From DAOUAT01 sp964551735 (GTDB lineage: Bacteria > Chloroflexota > Anaerolineae > CG2-30-64-16): a stretch of DNA of 64,000 nt. The stretch covers positions 1-64,000 of the forward strand of contig CAZKEF010000001.1 of the NCBI GenBank assembly GCA_964551735.1. Reading direction: 5' to 3'. Within the stretch, counting starts at the first letter, position 1; the number at the start of each line of letters is the position of its first letter. This document shows positions 15,966-24,283 of the stretch, one piece after another. The translations under genes were made by a program, and so were the position numbers. The notes under the pieces were generated by a model. That model did no database searches, was not told the DNA's origin, and was given only the letters and a program-made list of their open reading frames with translations.

Positions 15966-16871
15966 TCAGCGGCCGTGAGTAAAGAGCAACGCGTACGAGA
16001 AGAAGATCACCGCGTCTGGAACAAAATGGATGAACCAGGGCCACAGGAAGCCCTTGGTCTCCAGCATAGCTTTGCCTAGCAACCAAGCCAGGAAGCCGAC
16101 CATCAGAAAGCCGAGCAGTCCGGACGGCGAACCGTACAGCCAGTGCCCCAGACCGAAGTAGACCACAGTCAGAAGCAGCGTGTGGGTCTTGCCGATGTTC
16201 TCGTGCAGGGTGGAAAGCAAAGAACAGCGGTAATACGCCTCCTCGGTGAAGGCATTGACCGCCGCCAGGAGCAAGACAACTGGCAGGAGGGGCAAGGCCC
16301 TCGAGAAGGTCTCACCCGAAGGAGCGATGCCGAGGATGGTCGGGATGGCAACAGCCATCGCCGCGACTGCGGCAAAGATCCAACCGAAGGTCTTCCACGA
16401 TTCACCTGCTTTGATCCCCAACCAGCGAATCGGTTCAATCGGGGCATCCACCTGACCCTGTACGAAGAAGAAGGCCTTGCGGTCACGCTTCATAAACCAC
16501 AAGGCAGCGAGCACCAATAGGGCGACAATGATGTCGAGGACGAAAACTGCCGCGTAGCCAGTGAAGAACGATACTCCCGCGTAGTTGAACCTGCTCTGAA
16601 ACCAGTCCGTGTTGCGAACCAGGTCGGTCAGGGTGAGGGACAGGAAGAGCACCAGGAAGACCACGGCGTAGTGCCAGAGCGGGCGGACGGCTTTCCAGGC
16701 CAGGGTTAGCACGAGGAAGGCCGCCAGGAATCCAGCTTTCGCCCATAACATCCAGGATGGGATGGTGCCACCCAGTGTCGTGATGATAATGTCAGGTAGG
16801 TCTGAGACAACTAACATGACCACCCAAGCGGTCAAGATCATAGTCCGTTTTGCAGTGAGACTGTTCTTCAC
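15966..16871 (-). CDS. CPBP family intramembrane metalloprotease (Abi/CAAX-like)
   Basis: The 301-residue protein has about eight membrane segments and the CPBP motifs. These are the glutamate pair and arginine in AFTEEAYYRCSLL, then VVYFGLGHWLYG with the metal-binding His, and FIHFVPDAVIF with the last His. Bacterial CPBP proteins are glutamate proteases/amidases of the Rce1 type and are often linked to bacteriocin immunity or phage abortive infection. An attC-like palindrome lies upstream at 16928-16988, so the gene may have travelled as a cassette. Confidence 0.82.
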   Translation of the reverse strand: MKNSLTAKRTMILTAWVVMLVVSDLPDIIITTLGGTIPSWMLWAKAGFLAAFLVLTLAWKAVRPLWHYAVVFLVLFLSLTLTDLVRNTDWFQSRFNYAGVSFFTGYAAVFVLDIIVALLVLAALWFMKRDRKAFFFVQGQVDAPIEPIRWLGIKAGESWKTFGWIFAAVAAMAVAIPTILGIAPSGETFSRALPLLPVVLLLAAVNAFTEEAYYRCSLLSTLHENIGKTHTLLLTVVYFGLGHWLYGSPSGLLGFLMVGFLAWLLGKAMLETKGFLWPWFIHFVPDAVIFFSYALLFTHGR

Positions 16872-16927
16872 TCTCTGATCTCCGGCGCGTGTTCACAGAA
16901 TAGTTACTGATGACTTGCCTCGAAACC

Positions 16928-16988
16928 GCCTGACAGCTTGGCTCACCGGCGCGAGCGGAGCGAGCGTCTGGTGCAGCCGTTGTTGGGC
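16928..16988. repeat. Integron attC-like palindrome (61 bp)
   Basis: The stretch begins GCCTGAC and ends GTTGGGC, matching RYYYAAC and GTTRRRY simple sites except for one base in the left one. Inside, GGCTCACC (16940-16947) pairs with GGTGCAGCC (16970-16978), leaving one unpaired C at 16974. This mimics the extrahelical base of attC sites. The length of 61 bases is typical. No integrase is present in the window, and only one such site was found, so this is a tentative call. Confidence 0.42.
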
Positions 16989-17362
16989 GGCGATTGATAT
17001 AACATTTAGCTCTCCAGAGCTTCCGGCCATGGAAAACCATTCGGGTTGGTGGCAGCCATTTGAACAAGCTTTTGGTCATTGTGGCCATGAATCTGATCAA
17101 GGAAAGGAAAATCCTGCGGCTCGACCAATAGTCTGGCCACTGGTTAAGCGAGTACTGAAGTGATCCAGTGGGGGAAGACGATCTCCGCTCCTTATGCCGC
17201 AGTGGATGTGACAAGATCATTATCGCACCACAGGCAAAGTGTGTCAAGCGAAAATCGGCACGGTTACGGCAGCGCAGGATCGCGGGACGGGGAATAGCCG
17301 GGCTTTCTGCGCTCGCAGGTGCGAACCCGGGACGCACGGACGGCAGGGCGCTGGCGCGGAGG

Positions 17363-17393
17363 GAAACCAGATCCCTCTCGAAACCTGGTTTCT
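17363..17393. repeat. Degenerate copy of the AAACCAGGTTT palindromic repeat
   Basis: Arms GAAACCAG (17363-17370) and CTGGTTTC (17385-17392) surround a 14-base centre; the right part contains the intact core CGAAACCTGGTTTCT. It lies just after the stop side of the CotH gene, where it could help termination. Confidence 0.7.
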
Positions 17394-17421
17394 ACACCGT
17401 GCGTGCCATCTGTGCGCCCTG

Positions 17422-19104
17422 TCAGTTCTTAGGCGTCAGGTACTCTTGAACCTGCGCGGCGCGCTGAGCGATGAAGGCCTTCAGTTGCGTGATCGCCGCC
17501 TCGAACGCCTGCTCGTCCCCGGACTTTTCAGCGTAGGGCCGGAGCATCTCGGCCAGCGTATCAATCTTGGCCGCCAACGCTTCCGGCACGAACGCGTCTG
17601 TCAACGTGGCTACCAGGGCGTCGGCATACCGGGCCGCGTAGACCGGGTCATCCAGCAGGAAGCGGATCAGCGGCCAGTTTTCGCCGACGCTGGCCTTGTC
17701 CAGCGAGGTGTCCCCGCGGCCGCTGGCGCCCAACGCTTCGTTGTGATCCCACGAGATCCAGACCAGCCGGCCGGTCGCAGGATCGTGGTACAGGTAGTAG
17801 TTGTGGCTCATCGCGCCGTAGGCGTCCCAGTCCGCGATGGCGGTGCTGGCGGCCAGCCACTTCAGGAACGCGTCCACGTCGAACACGGCCTCCAGGCCTG
17901 CCCGCCACGCGGCTGGGTCAGTCGTCCGCTCCGCCGCGTGCAGCGCGTCATACAAGGTCCGGATGTCGGACCAATCCGCGGCGTCCTCGTTGTTTTCCTT
18001 CTGGAAGCTGGCCTCGATCTGGTCTTCTGTGCCCGCGGCCAGGCTGGCGGCCGCGCCGTCGGCCTCGTAGATGTTGCCATCATCATCACCGAAAGCGCGT
18101 TCGACCACTGTGTCGTCCACCACTTCCACGACGGTGTAGATCCCCAGGCTCACGGGGCCCTCGCCGTAGTCCAGCACCACCTCGTAGAACGCGGTCTCCG
18201 GCGTGATCAGCCCGGCCGCCCGCATGATGTCATACGACAGGCTGTCGCGCAAGTAGGTGGCGTCGCTCCCGTTGTTGCCCAGCGAGAGCTGCTTGAAGCC
18301 GTAGAAGCGCTGGTTCTTGATCTCCGGGTAGGCGTCCTCGAACTGGTCGAAGTCCAGCTTCAGCGGGAGCTTGGCCGAGCCCGCGCCCCACGCCCGCGTC
18401 AGGGTGGAGTTGCCCTTGTAGCGCACGCCGACATGAGTCCACGTCTCACCGTTGAAAGTGACCGTCGCCTCGACCCAGTCCGGGTTCACCGGGGTCATGT
18501 CAGAATTGCCGCCCATGCCACCCGGCCCGCCGCGACCGCCGCCCTCAAACGCGCCGCGGGGCGGGGGTTGCATCCCTGCCGGCGGCTGCATCTCATCCTC
18601 AGGCGGACGCATCCCCTCCGGCGGTGGTATCCCATCCTCAGGCCGCTGCATCCCTTCCGGCGGTTGTATGCCACCACCCGGCGGCTGCATCCCGCTTCCA
18701 GGCGGCTGGCGGTTGCCGCGATCCCCTGGCGTGCCCTGGCCTGTCCCCGCTTCGCCGAAAAGCTCGGTCATATTCGCCTGCATCGCTTCCCAGTCTTCCG
18801 GCGCGATGGTGATGGTGATCTGGTTGACCTCCGCCTGCGGAAAGACAACGCCGTAATCCGGGTCGGCGTCGTTGCTGTGCGAGGTTTCAATCCAGCCCGC
18901 GGGGCGCTCCACTGTTTCGGCGGCGTCCTGCGTCGCGTGCGATGGGTTAGTTGCCGCGCCCGTGGTTGAATCGGCCGGCGCGGTTGAAACAGCGGCCGCG
19001 GCTGTATTGGTAGACGGAAGCCCTGCGCCTCCGACGCATGAGGCAGCGATGATGGCGGCCATGATCCCGGCCAGCAGGATCGAGAGGGTGCGTTGTCTTA
19101 GCAT
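17422..19104 (-). CDS. CotH-family protein kinase-like lipoprotein
   Basis: The 560-residue protein starts with a lipoprotein signal (LAGIMAAIIAASC) and a Thr/Ala linker. It then has the CotH domain: YGVVFPQAEVNQITITIAPE, VGVRYKGNSTL, AKLPLKLDFDQFEDA, YGFKQLSLGNN, LRDSLSYDIMRAAG, ISWDHNEALG. CotH proteins are atypical secreted protein kinases. Between about 120 and 190 a Pro/Met/Gly-rich block repeats PPEGMQ-like units, inserted before the GVRYKG segment. It is the last gene of a three-gene cluster with DUF4956 and VTC, a co-occurrence known in many bacteria. Confidence 0.87.
   Translation of the reverse strand: MLRQRTLSILLAGIMAAIIAASCVGGAGLPSTNTAAAAVSTAPADSTTGAATNPSHATQDAAETVERPAGWIETSHSNDADPDYGVVFPQAEVNQITITIAPEDWEAMQANMTELFGEAGTGQGTPGDRGNRQPPGSGMQPPGGGIQPPEGMQRPEDGIPPPEGMRPPEDEMQPPAGMQPPPRGAFEGGGRGGPGGMGGNSDMTPVNPDWVEATVTFNGETWTHVGVRYKGNSTLTRAWGAGSAKLPLKLDFDQFEDAYPEIKNQRFYGFKQLSLGNNGSDATYLRDSLSYDIMRAAGLITPETAFYEVVLDYGEGPVSLGIYTVVEVVDDTVVERAFGDDDGNIYEADGAAASLAAGTEDQIEASFQKENNEDAADWSDIRTLYDALHAAERTTDPAAWRAGLEAVFDVDAFLKWLAASTAIADWDAYGAMSHNYYLYHDPATGRLVWISWDHNEALGASGRGDTSLDKASVGENWPLIRFLLDDPVYAARYADALVATLTDAFVPEALAAKIDTLAEMLRPYAEKSGDEQAFEAAITQLKAFIAQRAAQVQEYLTPKN
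18525..18715. repeat. Imperfect Pro/Gly-coding repeats inside the CotH gene
   Basis: The DNA repeats short GGCGG-C-TGCATCC-like units about 15-18 bases long that encode PPGGGI, PPEGMQ, PEDGIP, PPEGMR and PPAGMQ. Such low-complexity blocks often vary in copy number between strains. Confidence 0.65.
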
Positions 19105-19155
19105 GATTTGTCCTTAATATGAGCGGCTTAAGCCCAATGTCACTGACTTTTCCGC

Positions 19156-19184
19156 GACGCCGGTCACAGACCGGCTGAGAGCAA
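19156..19184. repeat. Interspersed repeat of the GCCGGTCACAGACCGGC family
   Basis: The core GCCGGTC-ACA-GACCGGC forms a 7-base-pair hairpin with a short loop and is followed by TGAGAGCAA. An almost identical copy is at 52818-52845 and a larger relative at 63253-63306. It lies between the CotH and DUF4956 genes. Confidence 0.75.
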
Positions 19185-19198
19185 GTGCGGCATATTGT

Positions 19199-19843
19199 TT
19201 ACAAACTATTGTCCATGGCCTGGTAGATCTCATCGGCCAGGGCCGTGTCTTCGTGCCGATGCCAGCGCTTGCCGTTCGGCTCATCGAAGAAAACCCGCAG
19301 CTCTGCCGTGTCGTTCAGGAAGTTCAGCCGGCCGATGGCAACCCGTTTGATCGGCAGGCCGGTGCGCAGGCGCAGGTCGGCCAGCAGTTGTTCGCGATTC
19401 TCGGGCCTGATCAGCTCGATACGATCGTAGCGGATGGAGCGGGTGCTCTCGTAGTGGAAGCCCCACTCGCGCTCCAGCACAAAGAGCACCGCGGCCACGG
19501 TCGCGTTCACCGCCAACAGGGTGAGCCACTCATCGCCCCGCATCAGCACCGAGTTCATCACCGGCAGCGCGATGACGATGAACAGGTACGTCATCTCCCG
19601 GGTAGACATGGTGCTGGTGCGATAACGCAGCACCGAGAAGATGGCGAACAGCCCGAAGCCCACGCCCAGGCTGATCTCCGCGCTGGTCAGGAAGCTCATC
19701 ACGAAATAGATGATGGTGTTGAACGCCAGGTAGGTGAAGACGTAGTTCTTGTTCTGGTTGGCCGGGTAGTAGATGAACCGCACGATGATCAGCGCCACCA
19801 GCAAGTTTACCGCGAACCCGGCGAATAAACTGAGAAAAGGCAT
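19199..19843 (-). CDS. DUF4956 membrane protein
   Basis: This 214-residue protein has four or five membrane segments in its first 125 residues (LFAGFAVNLLVALIIVRFIY, LGVGFGLFAIFSVLRYRT) and a cytoplasmic C-terminal domain of about 90 residues (YDRIELIRPENREQLLADL, RTGLPIKRVAIGRLNFLND). FSVLRYRTxxMxxREMTYLFIVI is the family hallmark. DUF4956 proteins are consistently found next to VTC-type polyphosphate polymerase and CotH genes, as here. Its role in that system is unknown; membrane assembly of the VTC protein is a plausible guess. Confidence 0.87.
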   Translation of the reverse strand: MPFLSLFAGFAVNLLVALIIVRFIYYPANQNKNYVFTYLAFNTIIYFVMSFLTSAEISLGVGFGLFAIFSVLRYRTSTMSTREMTYLFIVIALPVMNSVLMRGDEWLTLLAVNATVAAVLFVLEREWGFHYESTRSIRYDRIELIRPENREQLLADLRLRTGLPIKRVAIGRLNFLNDTAELRVFFDEPNGKRWHRHEDTALADEIYQAMDNSL

Positions 19844-19870
19844 GAAGCACTCCTTTGGATCTGATGTTGA

Positions 19871-19991
19871 GCATCCTGAGCGGAGCCCCGCATCGGTGCG
19901 CGGGGCGTAGTCGAAGGAGCGGTTTTGTCTGAAGATCGCTCCGCACCCTTCAACTACGCCGGGGCCCTTGTCCAGGCTCCGCTCAGGGTGC
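19871..19991. repeat. Compound inverted repeat (GCATCCTGAGCGGAG element)
   Basis: The outer arms GCATCCTGAGCGGAGCC (19871-19887) and GGCTCCGCTCAGGGTGC (19975-19991) differ at one pair. Inner arms CGTAGTCGAAGG and CCTTCAACTACG add a second stem. It separates the VTC and DUF4956 genes. The same type of element occurs at 58275-58426, and the type is widespread in environmental bacterial genomes. Confidence 0.8.
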
Positions 19992-20001
19992 TTCGCTCCG
20001 G

Positions 20002-20829
20002 TTACACGGTTGCGTTCGCCCCGGCCAATCGCTCCACCAGCCGCTGCTTGGCCTTGAACCGGTTATGTTTCACGCCCGGGTAGAGCAGGCTGACGCCCAT
20101 GCAGTACTTGCTGAAGCTGGTGCCGCGCACATGATGCTGACGCATCAGCCGGGCGAACTCCGAGGTGTGCCGGTCGCCGGCATACTTGACCTCGGCCACA
20201 ACGATGCCGGGCAGAGCGGCCCGTGCCTCTGCACGCGAAAAGGACAGCTCCAAATCCAGCGTAACCCGTTCCGGCCGGGCCTTGCTGACCAGGGTGATGC
20301 GCGTGTACTGGTTCCACAGGGTGGCTTGCAACGCATCGGCCGGATAGGGGCAGGCCGCGGCCAGCCAGGATGCCGCCTTCATCGGCGACGCGCTGATCGG
20401 CGTCTCGGTCGGGATGCGGCTCTTGATCGTGCGCCACGCGCCGGTCTTGTGCTTCACCTCCAGGAACGCAGCGTGCGAATCCACATATTCCCGCGCCCGC
20501 ACCTTGTAGCGATCGGGCGCGCCCGCGTGATGGCGGCAGTACATGGCCAGGTCATCGGTGTCGAAATAGAGCGTGCGGTAGTGGCTCAACGGCTGCCCGG
20601 CCACCACCAGCACACGGTAGGCGTCTCGCAGTTCGGCTAATACGGGCAGCAGCAGGTCTTGCGGCAGCACAAATTTCAGTTCCGAACGATCCAACAGGGC
20701 CGCGCCCGTTATTTCCGTCAGGGTAATAGGGGCGAACGCAGCCAGCAGGCGGAACAGACTGTCCTGCTCCGCCCATGACCACCTGTTGCGAGCGGCCGCC
20801 CCTAACTCAAACATCCCGGTGGGTATCAT
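20002..20829 (-). CDS. VTC-domain polyphosphate polymerase
   Basis: The 275-residue protein has the VTC catalytic tunnel motifs: LLDRSELKFVLP with the K that binds phosphate, HYRTLYFDTDDLAMYCRHH, RYKVRAREYVDS, AFLEVKHKTG, TRITLV and a C-terminal VVAEVKYAG then GTSFSKYCMGVSLL. VTC polymerases make polyphosphate from nucleoside triphosphates. The protein is first in the order VTC, DUF4956, CotH. Basic and acidic tunnel residues appear intact. A PPK2 enzyme at 37.7 kb may work on the same polymer. Confidence 0.88.
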   Translation of the reverse strand: MIPTGMFELGAAARNRWSWAEQDSLFRLLAAFAPITLTEITGAALLDRSELKFVLPQDLLLPVLAELRDAYRVLVVAGQPLSHYRTLYFDTDDLAMYCRHHAGAPDRYKVRAREYVDSHAAFLEVKHKTGAWRTIKSRIPTETPISASPMKAASWLAAACPYPADALQATLWNQYTRITLVSKARPERVTLDLELSFSRAEARAALPGIVVAEVKYAGDRHTSEFARLMRQHHVRGTSFSKYCMGVSLLYPGVKHNRFKAKQRLVERLAGANATV

Positions 20830-21011
20830 GATCTGTGACTCCTCAGGCCGTATTGTCTAAGCATCATCGGTGGCCGGCACCTTCATCCGGCCTTCTGCGC
20901 CTGATTATGCAACCCGCGTCTGAGGCAAGACTAAGCCTTTCCTGTGGATTTGCTGAGAAAAGCGTAATGTCCCCTGCTGTACTTGTGCGCGGTCTTTGTT
21001 ATCCTTCATCT

Positions 21012-21488
21012 ATGCAGATCTTCAACCAGTATTCATTTCTGATCATCGGCCTGGCCGGTCTCCTGGTGCTAACGTTGGTGCTGTTGCGCGGAGGCCGGAC
21101 CCCGGGCCGCCTGGTGGTGCTGGCAGCCGTAACCGCCGCGTTAGTGGCGGTCTGGCTGGTCGCGCGACCCACTGCAACGCCGGCTGCCGATCGCGCTGCC
21201 ATACAGGCGCAGCTGAACCCCGGCCAACCCGTGCTGTTGGAGCTCCTGTCCCCCTACTGAGCGGCTTGCGTGGCCGCTAAACCCATCGTGGATGGGATCG
21301 AGCAGGAACATGCCGGCCGCTTACGCGTGATCCGCCTCAACGTGCAGGATCCGGTCAGCAGGCCGCTGGCGCAGGAGTTGGGATTCCGGGTGACGCCGAC
21401 CTTCATCTTCTTCGATGAAAGTGGTACTGAAATCTGGCGCAGCGTCGGCCAGATCGCCCCTGAGCAGGTCAGGAAGTCACTGGAATAG
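21012..21488 (+). CDS. Membrane-anchored thioredoxin-like selenoprotein (in-frame UGA)
   Basis: The 158-residue protein is interrupted by UGA at codon 83 (21258-21260). The flanking residues, LLELLSPY then Sec, AAC and VAAKPIVDGIEQE, match a thioredoxin active site in which the first Cys of CxxC is Sec (U-A-A-C). After it comes LRVIRLNVQDP, LAQELGFRVTPTFIFFD with the cis-Pro, and IWRSVGQ. Two membrane segments (about 8-25 and 34-52) precede the domain. A hairpin at 21282-21296, 21 bases past the UGA, fits bacterial SECIS spacing. Without readthrough the gene would stop before its catalytic Cys; conservation of everything after the UGA favours Sec. The next gene starts two bases after its stop. 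Confidence 0.85.
21282..21296 (+). promoter_or_regulatory. SECIS-like hairpin downstream of the UGA in the thioredoxin gene
   Basis: CCCATC (21282-21287), loop GTG and GATGGG (21291-21296) form a six-base-pair stem. The loop begins 27 bases after the UGA and starts with G then U, as in bacterial SECIS elements. A second stem, GCGGC with GCCGC around a seven-base loop, lies immediately after the UGA. Confidence 0.6.
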
Positions 21489-21489
21489 C

Positions 21490-22407
21490 ATGCGCGTCCT
21501 GTTTCTCTTTCTCGATGGCGTCGGGCTAGGCCCCGATGATCCGGCCACGAACCCCCTGGCGCGCGCCGCCATGCCGAACCTGACCCAGCTACTGGATGGC
21601 CAGCGCCTGGTGGCGTCTGCTGCGCCGCTGGAGGCGGCGCGCGCAACCCTGGTGGCGCTAGACGCGTGTCTCGGCGTGCCGGAGATGCCGCAATCGGCCA
21701 GCGGACAGGCAGCTTTGCTGACCGGCCTGAACGTGCCAGCACTGATCGGCATGCATTACGGCCCGTGGCCCAACCAAGCCATCGTCAACCTGTTAGCAAA
21801 TGGCAACCTGTTCCGCGCGGTGCGCCGGGCCGGCAAACGCGCGGCGCTGTTGAACGCCTACCCACCCTCCTATTTCGCGGCCATCGCGTCGGGCCGGCGG
21901 CTCTACTCGGCCATCCCTCAGGCGGTGGTCAGCGCCGGCATCCCGCTCAAGACCACCGAGGACCTCAACGCAGGCCGTGCGCTCTCGGCCGACTTCACCG
22001 GGCAAGGGTGGCACGAACGGCTGGGGCTGCGCGACACACCGCTGCTGACCCCCACCGAGGCGGGCGCGCGGATGGCTGCCCTGGCAAACGCGCTGGACTT
22101 CGCGTTCTTTGAGTATTGGCCCAGCGACTACGCGGGGCACGGCCAGGACATGGCTGAAGCGCTGGATCTGCTGGCGACGTTGGATGAAATGCTGGGAGGC
22201 CTGCTGGCCGCGTGGGATGACAAAGAAGGGCTGCTCCTGATCACATCAGATCACGGCAACCTGGAAGATTTGGGGACACGAGGGCACACGACAAACCCGG
22301 CGCCCGCGCTGTTGATCGGCGCGCCGACCCACCGCCGCAAGATGGCGGCAACCCTCCGCAGCCTCCCGGACGTCGCGCCCGGCATCATGCGGCTGCTGGC
22401 GAGCTAG
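21490..22407 (+). CDS. Alkaline phosphatase-superfamily metalloenzyme (phosphoglyceromutase-like)
   Basis: The 305-residue protein has the superfamily metal motifs FLFLDGVGLG at its N-terminus, QSASGQAALLTGLN with the catalytic Ser, and LLLITSDHGNLEDLGTRGHT near the C-terminus. This resembles iPGM and related hydrolases but is shorter. Probable substrates are phosphate or sulfate esters; none can be named. The ATG at 21490 begins two bases after the Sec-thioredoxin stop, indicating coupled translation. Confidence 0.78.
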   Translation: MRVLFLFLDGVGLGPDDPATNPLARAAMPNLTQLLDGQRLVASAAPLEAARATLVALDACLGVPEMPQSASGQAALLTGLNVPALIGMHYGPWPNQAIVNLLANGNLFRAVRRAGKRAALLNAYPPSYFAAIASGRRLYSAIPQAVVSAGIPLKTTEDLNAGRALSADFTGQGWHERLGLRDTPLLTPTEAGARMAALANALDFAFFEYWPSDYAGHGQDMAEALDLLATLDEMLGGLLAAWDDKEGLLLITSDHGNLEDLGTRGHTTNPAPALLIGAPTHRRKMAATLRSLPDVAPGIMRLLAS

Positions 22408-22411
22408 ACAC

Positions 22412-23383
22412 TCACGGCGTCGGGGTCGGGACAACCACTTGCATTTGACTCTGCTGCATTACCAGCCCCAGGCGGTAGCGGATAACCGCTACCAGCTGCA
22501 TCTGATCTTGCTGCTCGGCCAAGGCATCGGCGCGCTCAAGAGCCTTCACGGCCTGGTTGTACTGCTGGCGTGATTCAAAGATGTTGGCCTGGTAAAAGTA
22601 CACCATGGGCTGATCCGGGGCGAGGCGTTCAGCGACCTGCAAGTCGACCTCAGCCTCATCCAACATCTCAAACAGGAGATAAACCGATGCGCGCAACACG
22701 CGCAATTCGGCCTCGCCGGACAGCAGCGGCGCGGCGCGCAGGAAGGCAGCATCTGCCCCGGCGGCATCCCCGGCCTTTTGCAGCGCTACGCCCAACCTCA
22801 GCCAGGCTTCAGCGTTCTCCGGTGTTGCCTCGGTCGCCCGCCGAAAGTCATCCGCTGCGCCAACGAAGTCACCCTGCTGGGTGATCTTGCGCTCGCCATC
22901 CAGCATCGCGTCGGTCGCGGCTCGCACATTCGGGTCCACCGGAAACAAGATGCCGACCAAGAAATAGAGGCCCGCTACAACGGCCAGCACAATAGCCGCC
23001 GCCCTCATGATCCGCAGATTGCGCCTTCGATCTGTCGCGCGCACCTGGTCATCCAGCGTCCACCACCAGGCTGCCGGCTCGACCTGCCCGTAGCGCGCTC
23101 GCAAGGCCTGGAAGCCCCCTGCCGCCCGCGCCTGGTTCACGATCGCCCGTGAGTTACGCTGGACGGCCGCTTGTAACGTCTCCCACCGTCCAGCCTCGGG
23201 GCGCAGATCCACGCCCTGGCCCTCCAACTTGGGCCACAATTCGGCGATACGATCCAGGTCGCACAGCAGATCAGCAACAGGCATGCCGCCAGGCTGATTG
23301 ACCACGCGTTTTTCGTTGACGGACAACAACATGCGCAGCTCGTCGGCCGGCGTCACTTGCCCCGGGTCAATGGCACGCGCCAT
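22412..23383 (-). CDS. TPR-repeat membrane protein
   Basis: The 323-residue protein has a cytoplasmic helical N-terminus (about 1-120), one membrane segment at about 127-148 (AAAIVLAVVAGLYFLVGILF), and then TPR-like repeats. Examples are GDFVGAADDFRRATEATPEN, EAWLRLGVALQKAGDAAGAD and QPMVYFYQANIFESRQQYNQ. TPRs mediate protein contacts. It ends 5 bases beyond the convergent phosphatase gene and starts 3 bases after the stop of the metallo-beta-lactamase gene, so those two form an operon. Function unknown. Confidence 0.75.
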   Translation of the reverse strand: MARAIDPGQVTPADELRMLLSVNEKRVVNQPGGMPVADLLCDLDRIAELWPKLEGQGVDLRPEAGRWETLQAAVQRNSRAIVNQARAAGGFQALRARYGQVEPAAWWWTLDDQVRATDRRRNLRIMRAAAIVLAVVAGLYFLVGILFPVDPNVRAATDAMLDGERKITQQGDFVGAADDFRRATEATPENAEAWLRLGVALQKAGDAAGADAAFLRAAPLLSGEAELRVLRASVYLLFEMLDEAEVDLQVAERLAPDQPMVYFYQANIFESRQQYNQAVKALERADALAEQQDQMQLVAVIRYRLGLVMQQSQMQVVVPTPTP

Positions 23384-23386
23384 GGC

Positions 23387-24283
23387 TCACTCATCCCCTG
23401 CTTCTTCTTCCGGTTCGAGTCCAGCCTTCTCCTTGGCCTTGGCAGCCTTTTCCAGTTCGTTCCATATGCGGCCGATGCCCTGTTTGATCTGTGACTCGGT
23501 CTTGGATTTCAGCGCAGGTGCAATGGGAAACCAGCCGACGACTTCGCGCAGCACCGTTTGCACCGTCTCCTGCTTGGTTTTGCTCTGGCGATGGAAAGTG
23601 CGGACGCGCGCGCGCATGTGGCGAATGTATTCCGACATGCGTTCCGTCGCCTCACGGCCGCACACCGGCCCCCGACCCGGCACGATCTGATCCGCCTTAA
23701 ACTTGCGGATGAAGGTCAGGCCATCCAGCCACTCCTTGGAATTCGCCTGGGCCATGTAGGGATGCTGATCCACCCACACCGCGTCGCCGACGAACAAGAT
23801 GCGCTCGTTGGGCAGCCAGACCACCGAGGTGGCCGCGGTGTGCCCGCCCACCTTGATGATGCGCAGATCACGACCCCCACGCACGATGTCCAGCCGATGG
23901 GAAAAGGTGATCTTGGGTACGACGATCTGGATAGTGTTGAACTGGGCTTGGATCTCGGGCTCCTTCTTGAACGAATCCACCACGCGCTGCTTGAAGTTGT
24001 CGCCGTACCCCTTCATGTGCTTCCAGGCGATATCGTGCGCCACCACCGGGGTTGGGATGAAGTACTGGTTGCCCACGATATGGCCGCGATGGTGGTCGGT
24101 GTTGATGATGTACAGGAACGGCTTACCGTTGGCGATCCGTTTCAACTCGTCACGGAACGCTATCGCCTGCTTGGGCACGATGGGGGTGTCAATGACGATC
24201 ACGCCCTCGCCCGTGAGCACCGCGCCGTAATTCGCGCCGCGTTGGTCAGTTTCGACGAAAACGCCGGGAGAGATCTCACGCAT
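23387..24283 (-). CDS. Metallo-beta-lactamase fold protein with altered zinc motif
   Basis: The 298-residue protein has the MBL fold (GVIVIDTPIVPKQ, ILFVGDAVWVDQHPYM). The zinc motif reads TDHHRGHIVGN where HxHxDH would be expected: the first His is Asp and the Asp is Gly, while the two other His remain. The later VGGHTAA and GDAV motifs are present. Loss of part of the binuclear site suggests a single metal or a changed activity. It is co-transcribed with the TPR gene 3 bases downstream. Confidence 0.75.
   Translation of the reverse strand: MREISPGVFVETDQRGANYGAVLTGEGVIVIDTPIVPKQAIAFRDELKRIANGKPFLYIINTDHHRGHIVGNQYFIPTPVVAHDIAWKHMKGYGDNFKQRVVDSFKKEPEIQAQFNTIQIVVPKITFSHRLDIVRGGRDLRIIKVGGHTAATSVVWLPNERILFVGDAVWVDQHPYMAQANSKEWLDGLTFIRKFKADQIVPGRGPVCGREATERMSEYIRHMRARVRTFHRQSKTKQETVQTVLREVVGWFPIAPALKSKTESQIKQGIGRIWNELEKAAKAKEKAGLEPEEEAGDE

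Larger units (their letters stand above)
16872..17421. other. Gene-free stretch between the CPBP and CotH genes
   Basis: No convincing gene is seen in these 550 bases. The stretch holds the attC-like palindrome (16928-16988), a partial AAACCAGGTTT-family repeat (17363-17393) and somewhat lower GC than its surroundings. Short reading frames through it lack ribosome sites and family matches. Confidence 0.5.

Noticed and set aside
16915..17163. 82-residue plus-strand frame in the CPBP-CotH gap
   Set aside because: It starts in the attC-like palindrome, has no ribosome site and no family match.
17239..18969. 576-codon plus-strand frame over the CotH gene
   Set aside because: Val/Arg/Gln-rich shadow of a clear CotH sequence.
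21012..21488. Reading the thioredoxin as two genes or a pseudogene broken by a stop
   Set aside because: The UGA falls exactly on the first active-site Cys, the rest of the domain is intact, and a second independent UGA/Sec gene (selD) is in the window.
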